A stretch of 64,000 nt of DNA from Geodermatophilus dictyosporus (GTDB lineage Bacteria; Actinomycetota; Actinomycetes; Mycobacteriales; Geodermatophilaceae): NCBI RefSeq assembly GCF_900115505.1, contig NZ_FOWQ01000003.1, positions 124,001-188,000 on the forward strand, read 5' to 3'. Shown here one piece after another: positions 8,753 to 16,626 of this stretch (position 1 is its first letter; each line of letters opens with the position of its first letter). A program made the translations under genes and the position numbers. Below the pieces are notes generated by a model, which was not told where the DNA came from, did no database searches, and worked only from the letters and a program-made list of their open reading frames with translations.

Positions 8753-9390
8753 GCGGGGCCGCAGGGGGTCGGGGCGGACTCGTCCTTCGGCTCGGGGGCC
8801 GGGTGCCGCCGGCGGTGCCCGCCGACCAGGTTGAGCACCCCGCCGGCCAGCAGCACCAGCACGGTGGCCACGAGCATGGCCACCAGCGGGTTGTCGAACA
8901 CCCCGCCGCTGACGACGCCGAGCGTGGCGTAGGCCACCGCCCACAGCGCGGCGGCCAGCAGCGACGCCGGCAGCAGCCGCCGCCACGGGTAGGCCAGCGC
9001 CCCGGCGGCGAGCAGCACCGGGATGCGCCCGGCGGGCAGCAGCCGGCCGACGACGACGATCTGCCAGCCGTGCGCCCGGAACTGCTCGCGCACCTCCTCG
9101 ACGCGGTCGGCGTGCTGGCCGCGGGACACCCAGCGCACGGCGGCGGGACCGCCGGAGCGGCAGACGGCGAAGGTGACGACGTCGCCGACCCACGCGCCCA
9201 GCGTGGACAGCAGCAGGACCAGGGTGAGGTCGAGCCGGCCGGAGCTGGTGGCCAGGGCCGCGGCCGCGCCGACCACCGCCCCGGTGGGCACGACCGGCAC
9301 GATCGAGCCGAGCAGCACGCCGCCGAGGACCACCGGGTAGCCCAGCGACGAGCCGTCGGTCCAGCCGGAGGCCAGCGTCGCGGCGCTCAC
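8749..9390 (-). CDS. DedA family integral membrane protein
   Basis: The 213-residue protein has about five hydrophobic segments and the DedA-type core: a GxxxP-rich re-entrant region around GSIVPVVPTGAVVG, the central VVVGRLLPAGRIPVLLAAGAL with the conserved Arg-Pro-Gly-like motif, and a C-terminal hairpin ending in a basic, Pro-rich tail. DedA proteins move lipids such as undecaprenyl phosphate or phosphatidylethanolamine across the inner membrane, and the substrate here is unknown. Start and stop both sit in 4-base GTGA overlaps with the neighbouring genes, so it is translationally coupled to the MBL-fold hydrolase before it and the phosphatase after it. Confidence 0.87.
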   Translation of the reverse strand: MSAATLASGWTDGSSLGYPVVLGGVLLGSIVPVVPTGAVVGAAAALATSSGRLDLTLVLLLSTLGAWVGDVVTFAVCRSGGPAAVRWVSRGQHADRVEEVREQFRAHGWQIVVVGRLLPAGRIPVLLAAGALAYPWRRLLPASLLAAALWAVAYATLGVVSGGVFDNPLVAMLVATVLVLLAGGVLNLVGGHRRRHPAPEPKDESAPTPCGPA

Positions 9391-10199
9391 GCCGCACCCG
9401 CCGAGGGAGCGGGCAGCACCACCGGATCGCCGGGCTCGGTGTGGGCGACGGCGGTGCGCAGGCCCCGGGCGGCGACCGCGGCGGCGAACGCGCGCGGCGG
9501 CTCGACCAGCAGCCGCCGGTAGCGCCGGGCCAGCCCGGGCAGCGTCGTCCCGCCGGGGACGGCGAGGGTGCCCCAGTGCACGGGGACGGCCACCCGCGGG
9601 CGCACCCGCGCCACCGCCTCGGCCGCGCGCCGCGGGTCGAGGTGCCCGGGACCCAGCGTCGGGCCCCAGCCCCACACCGGGACGAGCGCGACGTCGACCT
9701 CGCGCCGGCCGATCCGGGCCATGCCGTCGAAGAGGTCGGTGTCGCCGCACGCGTAGACGGTGCTGCCCTCGCCCTCCAGCAGGTGCCCCACCGCGGCGGT
9801 GTCGGGACCGTGGGTCAGCCGCGGGCCCCAGCGGTGGCCGCTGTGCCGGGCGGGGACGGCGGTGACCCGCAGCCCGCGGTGGGTGAGCGTCTCGCCGGCC
9901 GCCAGCTCGTCGACCCACGGGAAGCCGCGCGAGCGCAGCCACCGCCCCGCGCCGCGGGGCACCACGACCCGCACGGAGCGGCCGAGCAGCCGCAGCGAGG
10001 GCAGGTGCAGGTGGTCGGCGTGCAGGTGGCTGACCAGCACCAGGTCGACACCGGCCCAGGTGGCGGCGGGCAGCGGCGGGACCACCCGGCGCAGCGGACC
10101 GACGCGCGCGGTGAGCACCGGGTCGGTGAGCACGGTGCTGCCGGCCAGCTCGACGCGGACGGTCGAGTGGCCGAGCCAGTGCAGCTCCGGGTTCGCCAC
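9387..10199 (-). CDS. MBL-fold metallo-hydrolase (UlaG/NAPE-PLD-like)
   Basis: The 270-residue enzyme carries the zinc motif SHLHADHL (HxHxDH) near residue 55, a second His in PARHSGHRWG, the bridging Asp in YACGDTDL, and a final His in PVHWGTL. The early WLGHSTVRVEL segment is typical of the UlaG/NAPE-PLD branch, which hydrolyses phosphodiester or lactone bonds. The GTG at 10199 was chosen because GATACT lies 6 bases upstream, consistent with a leaderless start. It is the first gene of a chain coupled to a DedA protein and a phosphatase fusion. Phospholipid or glycerophosphodiester turnover would fit the company but is inference. Confidence 0.88.
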   Translation of the reverse strand: MANPELHWLGHSTVRVELAGSTVLTDPVLTARVGPLRRVVPPLPAATWAGVDLVLVSHLHADHLHLPSLRLLGRSVRVVVPRGAGRWLRSRGFPWVDELAAGETLTHRGLRVTAVPARHSGHRWGPRLTHGPDTAAVGHLLEGEGSTVYACGDTDLFDGMARIGRREVDVALVPVWGWGPTLGPGHLDPRRAAEAVARVRPRVAVPVHWGTLAVPGGTTLPGLARRYRRLLVEPPRAFAAAVAARGLRTAVAHTEPGDPVVLPAPSAGAA

Positions 10200-10205
10200 C
10201 GGGCC

Positions 10206-10211
10206 AGTATC
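10206..10211 (-). promoter_or_regulatory. -10 box for the MBL-DedA-phosphatase-gpgS chain
   Basis: On the minus strand GATACT, close to the TATAAT consensus, lies 6 bases before the GTG start at 10199. No ribosome site is visible, so the first gene is probably leaderless. It would drive the coupled genes down to about 5529. Confidence 0.5.
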
Positions 10212-10315
10212 GACCCGGGGACCGACGTCCCCGGCCCTCTCCCGCGCGGTCCGGTGGCCGTCCGCCCTCCCGTCCCGGGGTGCGGGGCGCACCGACTGGT
10301 CCCACCATCGCTGCC

Positions 10316-10570
10316 ATGGCCTCAGCGGGAGCAGACCCGGGGTTGTCGGGGACCGAGCTGTCGGGGGAGCTGCGGCGCATGGCGCTGCACCTGGAGACCG
10401 CCGCCGTGCTGGAGCTCAGGGCCGCGCGGGCCGAGCCCCGGCAGGGCGCGGTGCTGCGGCGCCGCGCCGAGCAGCGCCGCCAGGAGGCCGCCCGGCTGCG
10501 CGAGCGGCTGGCCGCGTGCGGCGTCGCGCTGCCGCCGCGCGCCCGCCGTCCCACGGCCCCGTCGTCCTGA
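10316..10570 (+). CDS. small helical protein of unknown function
   Basis: The 84-residue protein is rich in Ala, Arg and Glu. Residues about 15-70 would form long helices, with heptad-like Leu/Ala positions and many arginines, ending in a Pro/Arg tail. It has no signal peptide or cysteine. The ATG at 10316 was chosen; a GTG 36 bases upstream is possible. It is divergent from the MBL hydrolase and 55 bases before an MmcQ/YjbR gene. I do not recognise a family. Codon third positions are strongly GC-rich, which supports real coding. Confidence 0.6.
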   Translation: MASAGADPGLSGTELSGELRRMALHLETAAVLELRAARAEPRQGAVLRRRAEQRRQEAARLRERLAACGVALPPRARRPTAPSS

Positions 10571-10613
10571 GGCCCCCGCGGGGCCGAGCCCCCCGCCGGG
10601 CGGCGTCCGGCGC

Positions 10614-10619
10614 TAGCGT
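10614..10619 (+). promoter_or_regulatory. -10 box of a leaderless MmcQ/YjbR gene
   Basis: TAGCGT is placed 6 bases before the GTG at 10626 with no ribosome site in between, matching the leaderless pattern seen elsewhere in the window. Confidence 0.45.
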
Positions 10620-10625
10620 GCCGCC

Positions 10626-11009
10626 GTGGCCACCTGGGCGGACGTGCGGCGCCTGGCCCTCGCCCTGCCCGGCGCCACCGAGGGCACCTCCTACGGCTCC
10701 CCGGCGTGGAAGGTGCGCGACCGCGCCTTCGTGTGGGAGCGCCCGCTGCGCCGCGCCGACCTCGAGCTGCTGGGGGAGGCCGCGCCGCACGGGCCCGTGC
10801 TCGGCGCCGCCGTGGCCGACGAGGGGGTCAAGCACGCCCTGGTCGCCGACGACCCGGCCGTCTACCTGACGACGCCGCACTTCGACGGGTACGCCGCCGT
10901 CCTCGTCCGGCTCGACGCGATCGGCGTCGACGAGCTCGCCGAGCTGGTCACCGAGGCCTGGCTGGCCCGGGCGCCGGAGCGGCTCGCCCGGGAGCACCTC
11001 GCCGGCTGA
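10626..11009 (+). CDS. MmcQ/YjbR family protein
   Basis: The 127-residue protein has the compact CyaY-like fold typical of the family: LALALPGATEGTSYGSPAWKV at the N-terminus, a central DEGVKHALVADDP region, and PHFDGYAAVLVRLDAI before a C-terminal helix with EAWLARAPERL. The family is often labelled DNA-binding because of its fold, but the function of most members is unproven. The start is a GTG just downstream of a -10 box. A hairpin terminator candidate follows, so the gene is probably transcribed alone, apart from the formate dehydrogenase operon. Confidence 0.88.
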   Translation: MATWADVRRLALALPGATEGTSYGSPAWKVRDRAFVWERPLRRADLELLGEAAPHGPVLGAAVADEGVKHALVADDPAVYLTTPHFDGYAAVLVRLDAIGVDELAELVTEAWLARAPERLAREHLAG

Positions 11010-11017
11010 GGGGACCC

Positions 11018-11051
11018 CGGTGCGGGCTCCGGACGACGCCGTCCGGCACCG
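11018..11051 (+). terminator. hairpin before the formate dehydrogenase operon
   Basis: A perfect 7-base stem (11029-11035 with 11040-11046) closes a 4-base loop. It is extended by a further 5-base stem (11018-11022 with 11047-11051) across a 6-base bulge. There is no T-run, as is usual for high-GC actinobacteria. It begins 9 bases after the stop at 11009. Confidence 0.5.
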
Positions 11052-11102
11052 CCCGGTCCCGTCCGCGCGCCGGATCGTGCCCGGAGTGGCAGAGTCCACG
11101 GG

Positions 11103-14100
11103 GTGAAGACCTGGCTCGACGCCTGGCCGGTGTTCCGGCAGCTGACCGGCCCCGACCCCCTCGGTCGCGGCCGTGCCGCGCGCAGCAAGGACACGGAGTC
11201 GGTGGTGGCCCGGACCGCCACCGCCGACCGCGTCGTGCAGAGCGTCTGCCCGTACTGCTCGGTGGGCTGCGCGCAACGGGTGTACGTGAAGGACGAGCGG
11301 GTCGTCCAGATCGAGGGTGACCCCGACTCGCCGGTCAACCGCGGGCGGCTGTGCCCGAAGGGCAGCGCGAGCAAGTCGCTGGTGACCAGCCCGACCCGGG
11401 TCACGAAGGTCCGCTACCGCCGGCCGTACGGCACGGAGTGGGAGGACCTCGACCTCGACACGGCGATGGAGATGATCGCCGACCGCGTCCTGGACGCGCG
11501 CCGCCGCTACTGGCAGGACGAGTGCGACGGCAAGCGGGTCAACCGCACCATGGGGATAGCGAGCCTCGGAGGGGCAGCCCTCGACAACGAGGAGAACTAC
11601 CTCATGAAGAAGCTCTACAGCGCCATGGGCGCGATCCAGATCGAGAACCAGGCCCGCATATAGCACTCCGCCACGGTGCCCGGTCTGGGTGCCTCGTTCG
11701 GTCGTGGCGGTGCCACGAACCCCCAGCAGGACCTGATGAACTCCGACTGCATCGTCATCGAGGGTTCGAACATGGCCGAGTGCCACCCGGTCGCCTTCCA
11801 GTGGGTGACCGAGGCCAAGGCCCGCGGCGCGAAGGTCGTCCACGTCGACCCGCGCTTCACCCGGACCAGCGCGATCGCCGACCTGCACGTGCCGCTGCGC
11901 GCCGGCAGCGACATCGTCTTCCTCGGCGCGCTGGTCAACCACGTGCTGAGCAACGACCTGTTCTTCCGCGACTACGTCGTCGCCTACACCAACGCGTCCT
12001 CGATCATCCGCGAGGAGTTCCAGGACGCCGAGGACCTCGACGGCCTGTTCTCCGGCTGGGACCCCGACAGCAAGCAGTACGACCAGGCCAGCTGGCAGTA
12101 CGAGGTCGAGGACACCCCGGGCGGCGGCGTCGCCGAGGACGACCCGGCCGGCGCGGCCGAGCAGGAGCGGCTGTCCCAGCACGAGTCGGTCAAGGACTCC
12201 GACCAGGCGCACGCCTCCGGCTCCGGCGGCCCGCCGCTGCACGGCCGGGCCAAGCGCGACGAGACGCTGCAGCACCCGCGCTGCGTCTTCCAGGTCCTCA
12301 AGCGGCACTTCGCCCGCTACACCCCGGAGATGGTCGCCGAGGTCTGCGGCGTCGAGCCCGAGGCGTTCCTCAAGGTCGCCGAGTGGATCACCGCCAACAG
12401 CGGCCGGGAGCGGACGACGGCGTTCGTCTACTCCGTGGGGTGGACGCAGCACACGGTCGGCGCGCAGTACATCCGCACCGCCTCGATCCTGCAGGCGCTA
12501 CTGGGCAACATGGGCCGTCCCGGCGGCGGGATCCTGGCGCTGCGCGGTCACGCCAGCATCCAGGGCTCCACCGACATCCCGACGCTGTACAACCTGCTGC
12601 CCGGCTACCTGCCGATGCCGCACGCGGTGCAGCACCAGTCGCTCGACGACTACACCGCCGACGCGGCCGGCACCGGCGGCTTCTGGGGCAACAAGCGCGC
12701 CTACGCGGTCAGTCTGCTCAAGGCCTGGTGGGGCGACGCGGCGACGCCGGAGAACGACTTCTGCTTCGACTACGTCCCGAAGATCACCGGCGACCACAGC
12801 TCCTACCGCACCGTCGCCGACATGATCGAGGGGAAGGTCGCCGGCTACTTCCTCGCCGGGGAGAACCCCACCGTCGGGCACGCCAACGGCCGGATGCAGC
12901 GGTTCGGACTGGCCAACCTCGAGTGGCTGGTGGTCCGCGACCTGCAGATGATCGAGTCGGCGAGCTTCTGGCAGACCGCGCCGGAGATCGAGACCGGGGA
13001 GCTGGTCACCGACCAGATCGCCACCGAGGTCTTCTTCATGCCGGCGGCGTCGCACGTGGAGAAGGACGGCACCTTCACCCAGACCCAGCGGATGCTGCAG
13101 TGGCGGTTCAAGGCCATCGAGCCGCCGGGTGACTGCCGCAGCGACCTGTGGTTCTACTTCCACCTCGGCCGCATCCTGCGGGAGCGGCTGAAGGACTCCA
13201 CCGACCCGCGCGACCGCCCGCTGCTGGACCTGACCTGGGACTACCCGCTGCACGGGGAGACCCAGGACCCCAGCGCCGACGCCGTGCTGCGCGAGATCAA
13301 CGGCGTGGGCCCCGACGGCCGGGCGCTGTCGGGCTACCTGGACCTCAAGGACGACGGGTCGACGACCTCGGGCTGCTGGATCTACTCCGGCGTCTACGCC
13401 GACGAGGTCAACCAGGCGGCGCGCAAGCGGCCGGGCCGCGAGCAGGGCCAGGTGGCGTCGGAGTGGGGCTGGTCGTGGCCCTACAACCGTCGCGTCCTCT
13501 ACAACCGCGCCTCGGCCGACCCCGACGGGAAGCCGTGGAGCGAGCGCAAGAAGTACGTGTGGTGGGACGCCGAGGCAGGCCGCTGGGCGAGCACCGGCGA
13601 CGCCGTCGACTTCGAGGCGACCAAGCCGCCGGACTACGTGCCACCGCCGGGGGCGAAGGCGCAGGCGGCGCTGTCGGGCCGGGACCCGTTCGTCATGCAG
13701 AGCGACGGCAAGGCCTGGCTGTTCGCGCCGAAGGGCGTCGTCGACGGACCGCTGCCGACGCACTACGAACCGGCGGAGTCCCCGGTGGGGAACGCGCTGT
13801 ACGCGGTGCAGGCCAACCCGACGACGGAGCACATCCAGGCGCCGTACAACAGGGAGGCCCCGTCCAGCGGCGACGTCTTCCCGTACTCGGTGACCACCTA
13901 CCGGCTGACCGAGCACCACACCGCCGGTGCGATGAGCCGGACGCTGCCCTACCTGTCGGAGCTGCAGCCGGAGTTCTTCGTCGAGGTCTCTCCCGAGCTC
14001 GCGGCCGAGCGGGGTCTGGAGAACGGCGGCTGGGCCACCGTGGTCAGCCCGCGGGCGGCCATCGAGGCCCGCGTGCTGGTCACCGAGCGGATCCGGCCGC

Positions 14101-14381
14101 TGCGCACGCGCGGCGGGAAGGTGGTCCACCAGATCGGCGCCCCGTACCACTGGGGCGAGGTCGGCATCTCGACCGGCGACTCGGCCAACGACCTGCTGCC
14201 GGTGGTGATGGACCCCAACACCCACATCCAGGAGAGCAAGGCCTCGACGGTCGACATCCGGCCGGGCCGGCGGCCGCGGGGACCGGAGCTCACCGAGCTC
14301 CTGGAGGAGTACCGGAGCCGGGCGGGGATCGCCTCGGGCCGGATGCCGGTCGGCGGCCGCGTGGCCGTGGAGGGGACCTGA
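11103..14381 (+). CDS. fdhA: formate dehydrogenase catalytic subunit with UAG-encoded selenocysteine
   Basis: This is a molybdopterin bis-MGD formate dehydrogenase alpha subunit, which oxidises formate to CO2 and passes electrons to the Fe-S subunit encoded next. Read through the TAG at 11661, it has 1092 residues. Cys49, Cys52, Cys56 and Cys84 (VCPYCSVGC and RLCPKG) bind a [4Fe-4S] cluster. Residue 187, coded by TAG, is in the context NQARI-U-HSATVPGLGASF, exactly where family members have Sec or Cys as the Mo ligand. Both halves share one frame and the second half continues without a gap, so splitting it into 11103-11663 and 11676-14381 would be wrong. No Tat signal is seen. The stop overlaps the next start by one base. 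An inactive amber pseudogene is the main alternative. Confidence 0.93.
11661..11663 (+). other. in-frame TAG at the selenocysteine position (codon 187)
   Basis: The codon is TAG between ATA (Ile) and CAC (His). A normal Cys codon (TGC or TGT) or the standard Sec codon TGA differs from TAG at two positions, so one sequencing error or point mutation does not explain it. UAG-programmed selenocysteine with a CUA-anticodon tRNA-Sec has been reported in Blastococcus and Geodermatophilus. Genes ending at 21279, 36598, 49273, 61328 and 62606 use TAG as a stop, so recoding must depend on local context. Confidence 0.9.
11668..11710 (+). promoter_or_regulatory. SECIS-like hairpin for the UAG codon
   Basis: The upper stem pairs 11675-11681 with 11687-11693 (7 pairs, two of them G-U) around the 5-base loop GGTCT at 11682-11686. 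A lower perfect 7-base stem pairs 11668-11674 with 11704-11710, and a 10-base bulge lies on the 3' side. In E. coli fdhF the SelB-binding apical loop also contains GGUCU, and as I recall that sequence it begins 18 bases after the recoded codon, the same distance as here. Some of this is imposed by the conserved Gly-Leu residues, but the pairing is not. Confidence 0.75.
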
Positions 14382-15454
14382 TGACGACGGTGAGCTCGGC
14401 GAGCCCGGCCTTCACGGGCAAGGACCCGCAGAACCGGCTGTTCGGGCCGTTGCCCGACGTGGCGGCCGAGGCGGGGTACCAGGAGGACCACCCGGCGCGG
14501 GTCGGCTTCTTCACCGACACCTCGGTGTGCATCGGCTGCAAGGCCTGCGAGGTGGCGTGCAAGGAGTGGAACACGCTGCCGATGGACGACTCCTACGGCA
14601 CCCGGGACACCCTCGGCCTGTCGGGCATGTCCTACGACAACACCGGCCAGCTCGGCGCCAACACCTGGCGGCACGTGGCGTTCATCGAGCAGGTGCGCAC
14701 CGTGGACCTGCCGATGCCGAGCGTCGGACCGCCGCCGGACGCCGCCGCGAGCCGCCGCGACGGGATCGTCGACGCCCCGGACGAGGCCGAGCCCGGCGAC
14801 AGCGTCGTCACCGCGCAGACCAGCGTGCTCAACGCCGAGGCGCTCAGCGAGTACGACCCGCAGACGTCGCAGTCCGGTGACCGGGAGATCCGCTGGCTGA
14901 TGGCCTCGGACGTCTGCAAGCACTGCACGCACGCCGGCTGCCTCGACGTCTGCCCGACCGGCGCCCTGTTCCGCACGGAGTTCGGCACGGTCGTCGTCCA
15001 GGGCGACATCTGCAACGGCTGCGGCTACTGCGTGCCGTCCTGCCCGTACGGGGTCATCAACCAGCGCAAGGACGACGGCCGGGTCTTCAAGTGCACGATG
15101 TGCTACGACCGGCTCACCGACGGCCTGCAGCCGGCCTGCGCGACCGCGTGCCCGACGCAGTCGATCCAGTTCGGCAACCTCGACGAGCTGCAGGCCCGCG
15201 CCGACGCGCGCCTGGAGACGCTCAAGCGGCAGGGCGTGGAGACCGCACGCCTCTACGGCCGCGACGAGGACGACGGTGTCGGCGGCAACGGGGCGTTCTT
15301 CCTGCTGCTCGACGAGCCGGAGGTCTACGGCCTGCCGCCGGACCCGATCGTGACCACCCGGGACCTGCCGGCCATGTGGCGCTCGGCGGCCGCGGCCGCC
15401 GCGATGATGGTCGGGGTGGCGCTGTCGGCCGTCCTCGGCTCGCGGAGGCGGTGA
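14381..15454 (+). CDS. fdhB: formate dehydrogenase iron-sulfur (beta) subunit
   Basis: The 357-residue electron-transfer subunit carries four ferredoxin-type cysteine groups: C50-I-G-C-K-A-C with C60, then CKHCTHAGC with CPTGAL, then CNGCGYC with CPYG, and CTMCYDRL with CATACP. It should hold four [4Fe-4S] clusters and pass electrons from FdhA to the membrane partner. A single hydrophobic segment near the C-terminus (MWRSAAAAAAMMVGVALSAVLG) followed by Arg residues probably anchors it. An insert of about 60 residues rich in acidic residues separates the first and second clusters. The ATG overlaps the fdhA stop by one base, and its own stop overlaps the next start by four. Confidence 0.94.
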   Translation: MTTVSSASPAFTGKDPQNRLFGPLPDVAAEAGYQEDHPARVGFFTDTSVCIGCKACEVACKEWNTLPMDDSYGTRDTLGLSGMSYDNTGQLGANTWRHVAFIEQVRTVDLPMPSVGPPPDAAASRRDGIVDAPDEAEPGDSVVTAQTSVLNAEALSEYDPQTSQSGDREIRWLMASDVCKHCTHAGCLDVCPTGALFRTEFGTVVVQGDICNGCGYCVPSCPYGVINQRKDDGRVFKCTMCYDRLTDGLQPACATACPTQSIQFGNLDELQARADARLETLKRQGVETARLYGRDEDDGVGGNGAFFLLLDEPEVYGLPPDPIVTTRDLPAMWRSAAAAAAMMVGVALSAVLGSRRR

Positions 15455-16536
15455 CCGGCGTGACCGAGGGCATCACGACACCGGGTGCGGGCTGGCGGCG
15501 GGCCGGGGGTTCCGACGTCGCCGGCGACGGCGTACGGGCGTACTCCAACGGCGCGGGCCGCCGCCGGAAGGGCGGGCGGCGGGGCGGCCGCAAGGGGCGC
15601 GGCGGCGAGGTCCCGATGGTGGAGGACGTCGAGTTCACGTCCTACTACGGCCGGCCGATCATCAAGCCGCCGGTCTGGAAGAGCCCCGACGTGCCGCTGT
15701 ACCTCTTCCTCGGGGGCGCGGCGGGCTCGTCGGCCATCCTCGGCGCGCTGGCGGACGTGAGCGGCCGGCCGGCGCTGACGCGGGTGTCGCGGCTGACCGC
15801 CGGGGGCGGGTCGATCCTGTCGGTCGTGTTCCTCATCCACGACCTCGGCCGGCCCGAGCGGTTCCTGCACATGCTGCGGGTGATCAAGCCGACCTCACCG
15901 CTGTCGATCGGCTCCTACATCCTGGCGCCGTTCAGCGCCGCGGCCGGGGCGACGGCCGCGGTGGAGCTCCTCGGCTGGTTCCCGCGGCTCAAGCGGTTCG
16001 GCGGCGCGGTGGCCGCGCTCTTCGGCGGGCCGCTCGCCACCTACACCGGGGTGCTGCTGGCCAACACCGCGGTGCCGTCGTGGCACGCACCGCACCGCGA
16101 GCTGCCGTTCGTCTTCGGCGGGTCGGCGATGGCCGCGGGTGGCGGGATCACCATGGCGTTCACCCCCGTGGCCGAGGCCGGCCCGTCCCGCAAGATGGCG
16201 GTCACCGGTGCGGCGATCGAGCTCGCGGTGGTGCACCGGGTGGAGAACGGGCACGGCATCGTCAGCGAGCCCTTCCACGAGGGCCGGCCGGGGACGCTGC
16301 TGCGCGCGGCGAAGGCGTGCACGGCCGCCGGGGCGGCGGTGACCGTCGTCGCCGGGCGGCGGCGGGCCGGCGCGGTGGTGGCCGGGGCGCTGCTGGCGGC
16401 GGGCTCGCTGCTCACCCGCTTCGGCGTCTTCGAGGCCGGCATGGCCAGCGCCCGGGACCCGAAGTACACCGTCGTCCCGCAGCGCGAGCGGCTGGCCGCC
16501 CGGCAGAACGGGCACGCGTCGACCACCACTCGCTGA
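15451..16536 (+). CDS. nrfD: NrfD/PsrC-type membrane subunit of formate dehydrogenase
   Basis: The 361-residue protein has an N-terminal cytoplasmic stretch with an Arg/Gly/Lys-rich patch (about residues 30-50), then FTSYYGRPIIKPPVWKSPDVPLYLF, which introduces the NrfD bundle of about eight membrane helices. VFLIHDLGRPERFLHML is the family's quinone-site-like motif. It probably links the Fe-S subunit to menaquinone in place of a cytochrome b gamma subunit. The GTG at 15451 forms a GTGA overlap with fdhB; another GTG lies 9 bases later. A perfect 10-base hairpin follows the stop. No fdhE, fdhD or sel genes are adjacent. Confidence 0.9.
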   Translation: MTGVTEGITTPGAGWRRAGGSDVAGDGVRAYSNGAGRRRKGGRRGGRKGRGGEVPMVEDVEFTSYYGRPIIKPPVWKSPDVPLYLFLGGAAGSSAILGALADVSGRPALTRVSRLTAGGGSILSVVFLIHDLGRPERFLHMLRVIKPTSPLSIGSYILAPFSAAAGATAAVELLGWFPRLKRFGGAVAALFGGPLATYTGVLLANTAVPSWHAPHRELPFVFGGSAMAAGGGITMAFTPVAEAGPSRKMAVTGAAIELAVVHRVENGHGIVSEPFHEGRPGTLLRAAKACTAAGAAVTVVAGRRRAGAVVAGALLAAGSLLTRFGVFEAGMASARDPKYTVVPQRERLAARQNGHASTTTR

Positions 16537-16539
16537 GCG

Positions 16540-16579
16540 CCACGGTGCAGGGTGGGGGACCAGGATCCGTGCACCGTGG
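16540..16579. terminator. bidirectional terminator hairpin
   Basis: A perfect 10-base inverted repeat (16540-16549 and 16570-16579) encloses 20 bases. It starts 4 bases after the formate dehydrogenase operon stop and lies 47 bases beyond the end of the convergent glycosyltransferase gene, so it can serve both directions. No T-run is present. Confidence 0.6.
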
Positions 16580-16626
16580 GGTGGGAGCTCCACGATGCCG
16601 GAGGGGCGCCGCGACGTCGTGGGCCG

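Noticed and set aside
6569-8932. Long plus-strand open frame opposite the phosphatase fusion
   Set aside because: It has the Arg/Gly/Gln-rich composition of an antisense frame in high-GC DNA, and the opposite strand encodes clear domains.
11661-11663. Simple nonsense mutation making fdhA a pseudogene
   Set aside because: The position is exactly the Sec/Cys site, two base changes would be needed, a SECIS-like hairpin follows and the rest of the operon is intact. It is kept only as an alternative.
11676-14381. Separate formate dehydrogenase gene starting at the GTG at 11676
   Set aside because: It begins 12 bases after TAG in the same frame, without a ribosome site, and lacks the Fe-S domain. 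It is the second part of one selenoprotein gene.
11050-16600. Selenocysteine machinery (selA, selB, selD, tRNA-Sec) next to fdhA
   Set aside because: No such gene or tRNA was recognised in this window, so it must lie elsewhere in the genome.
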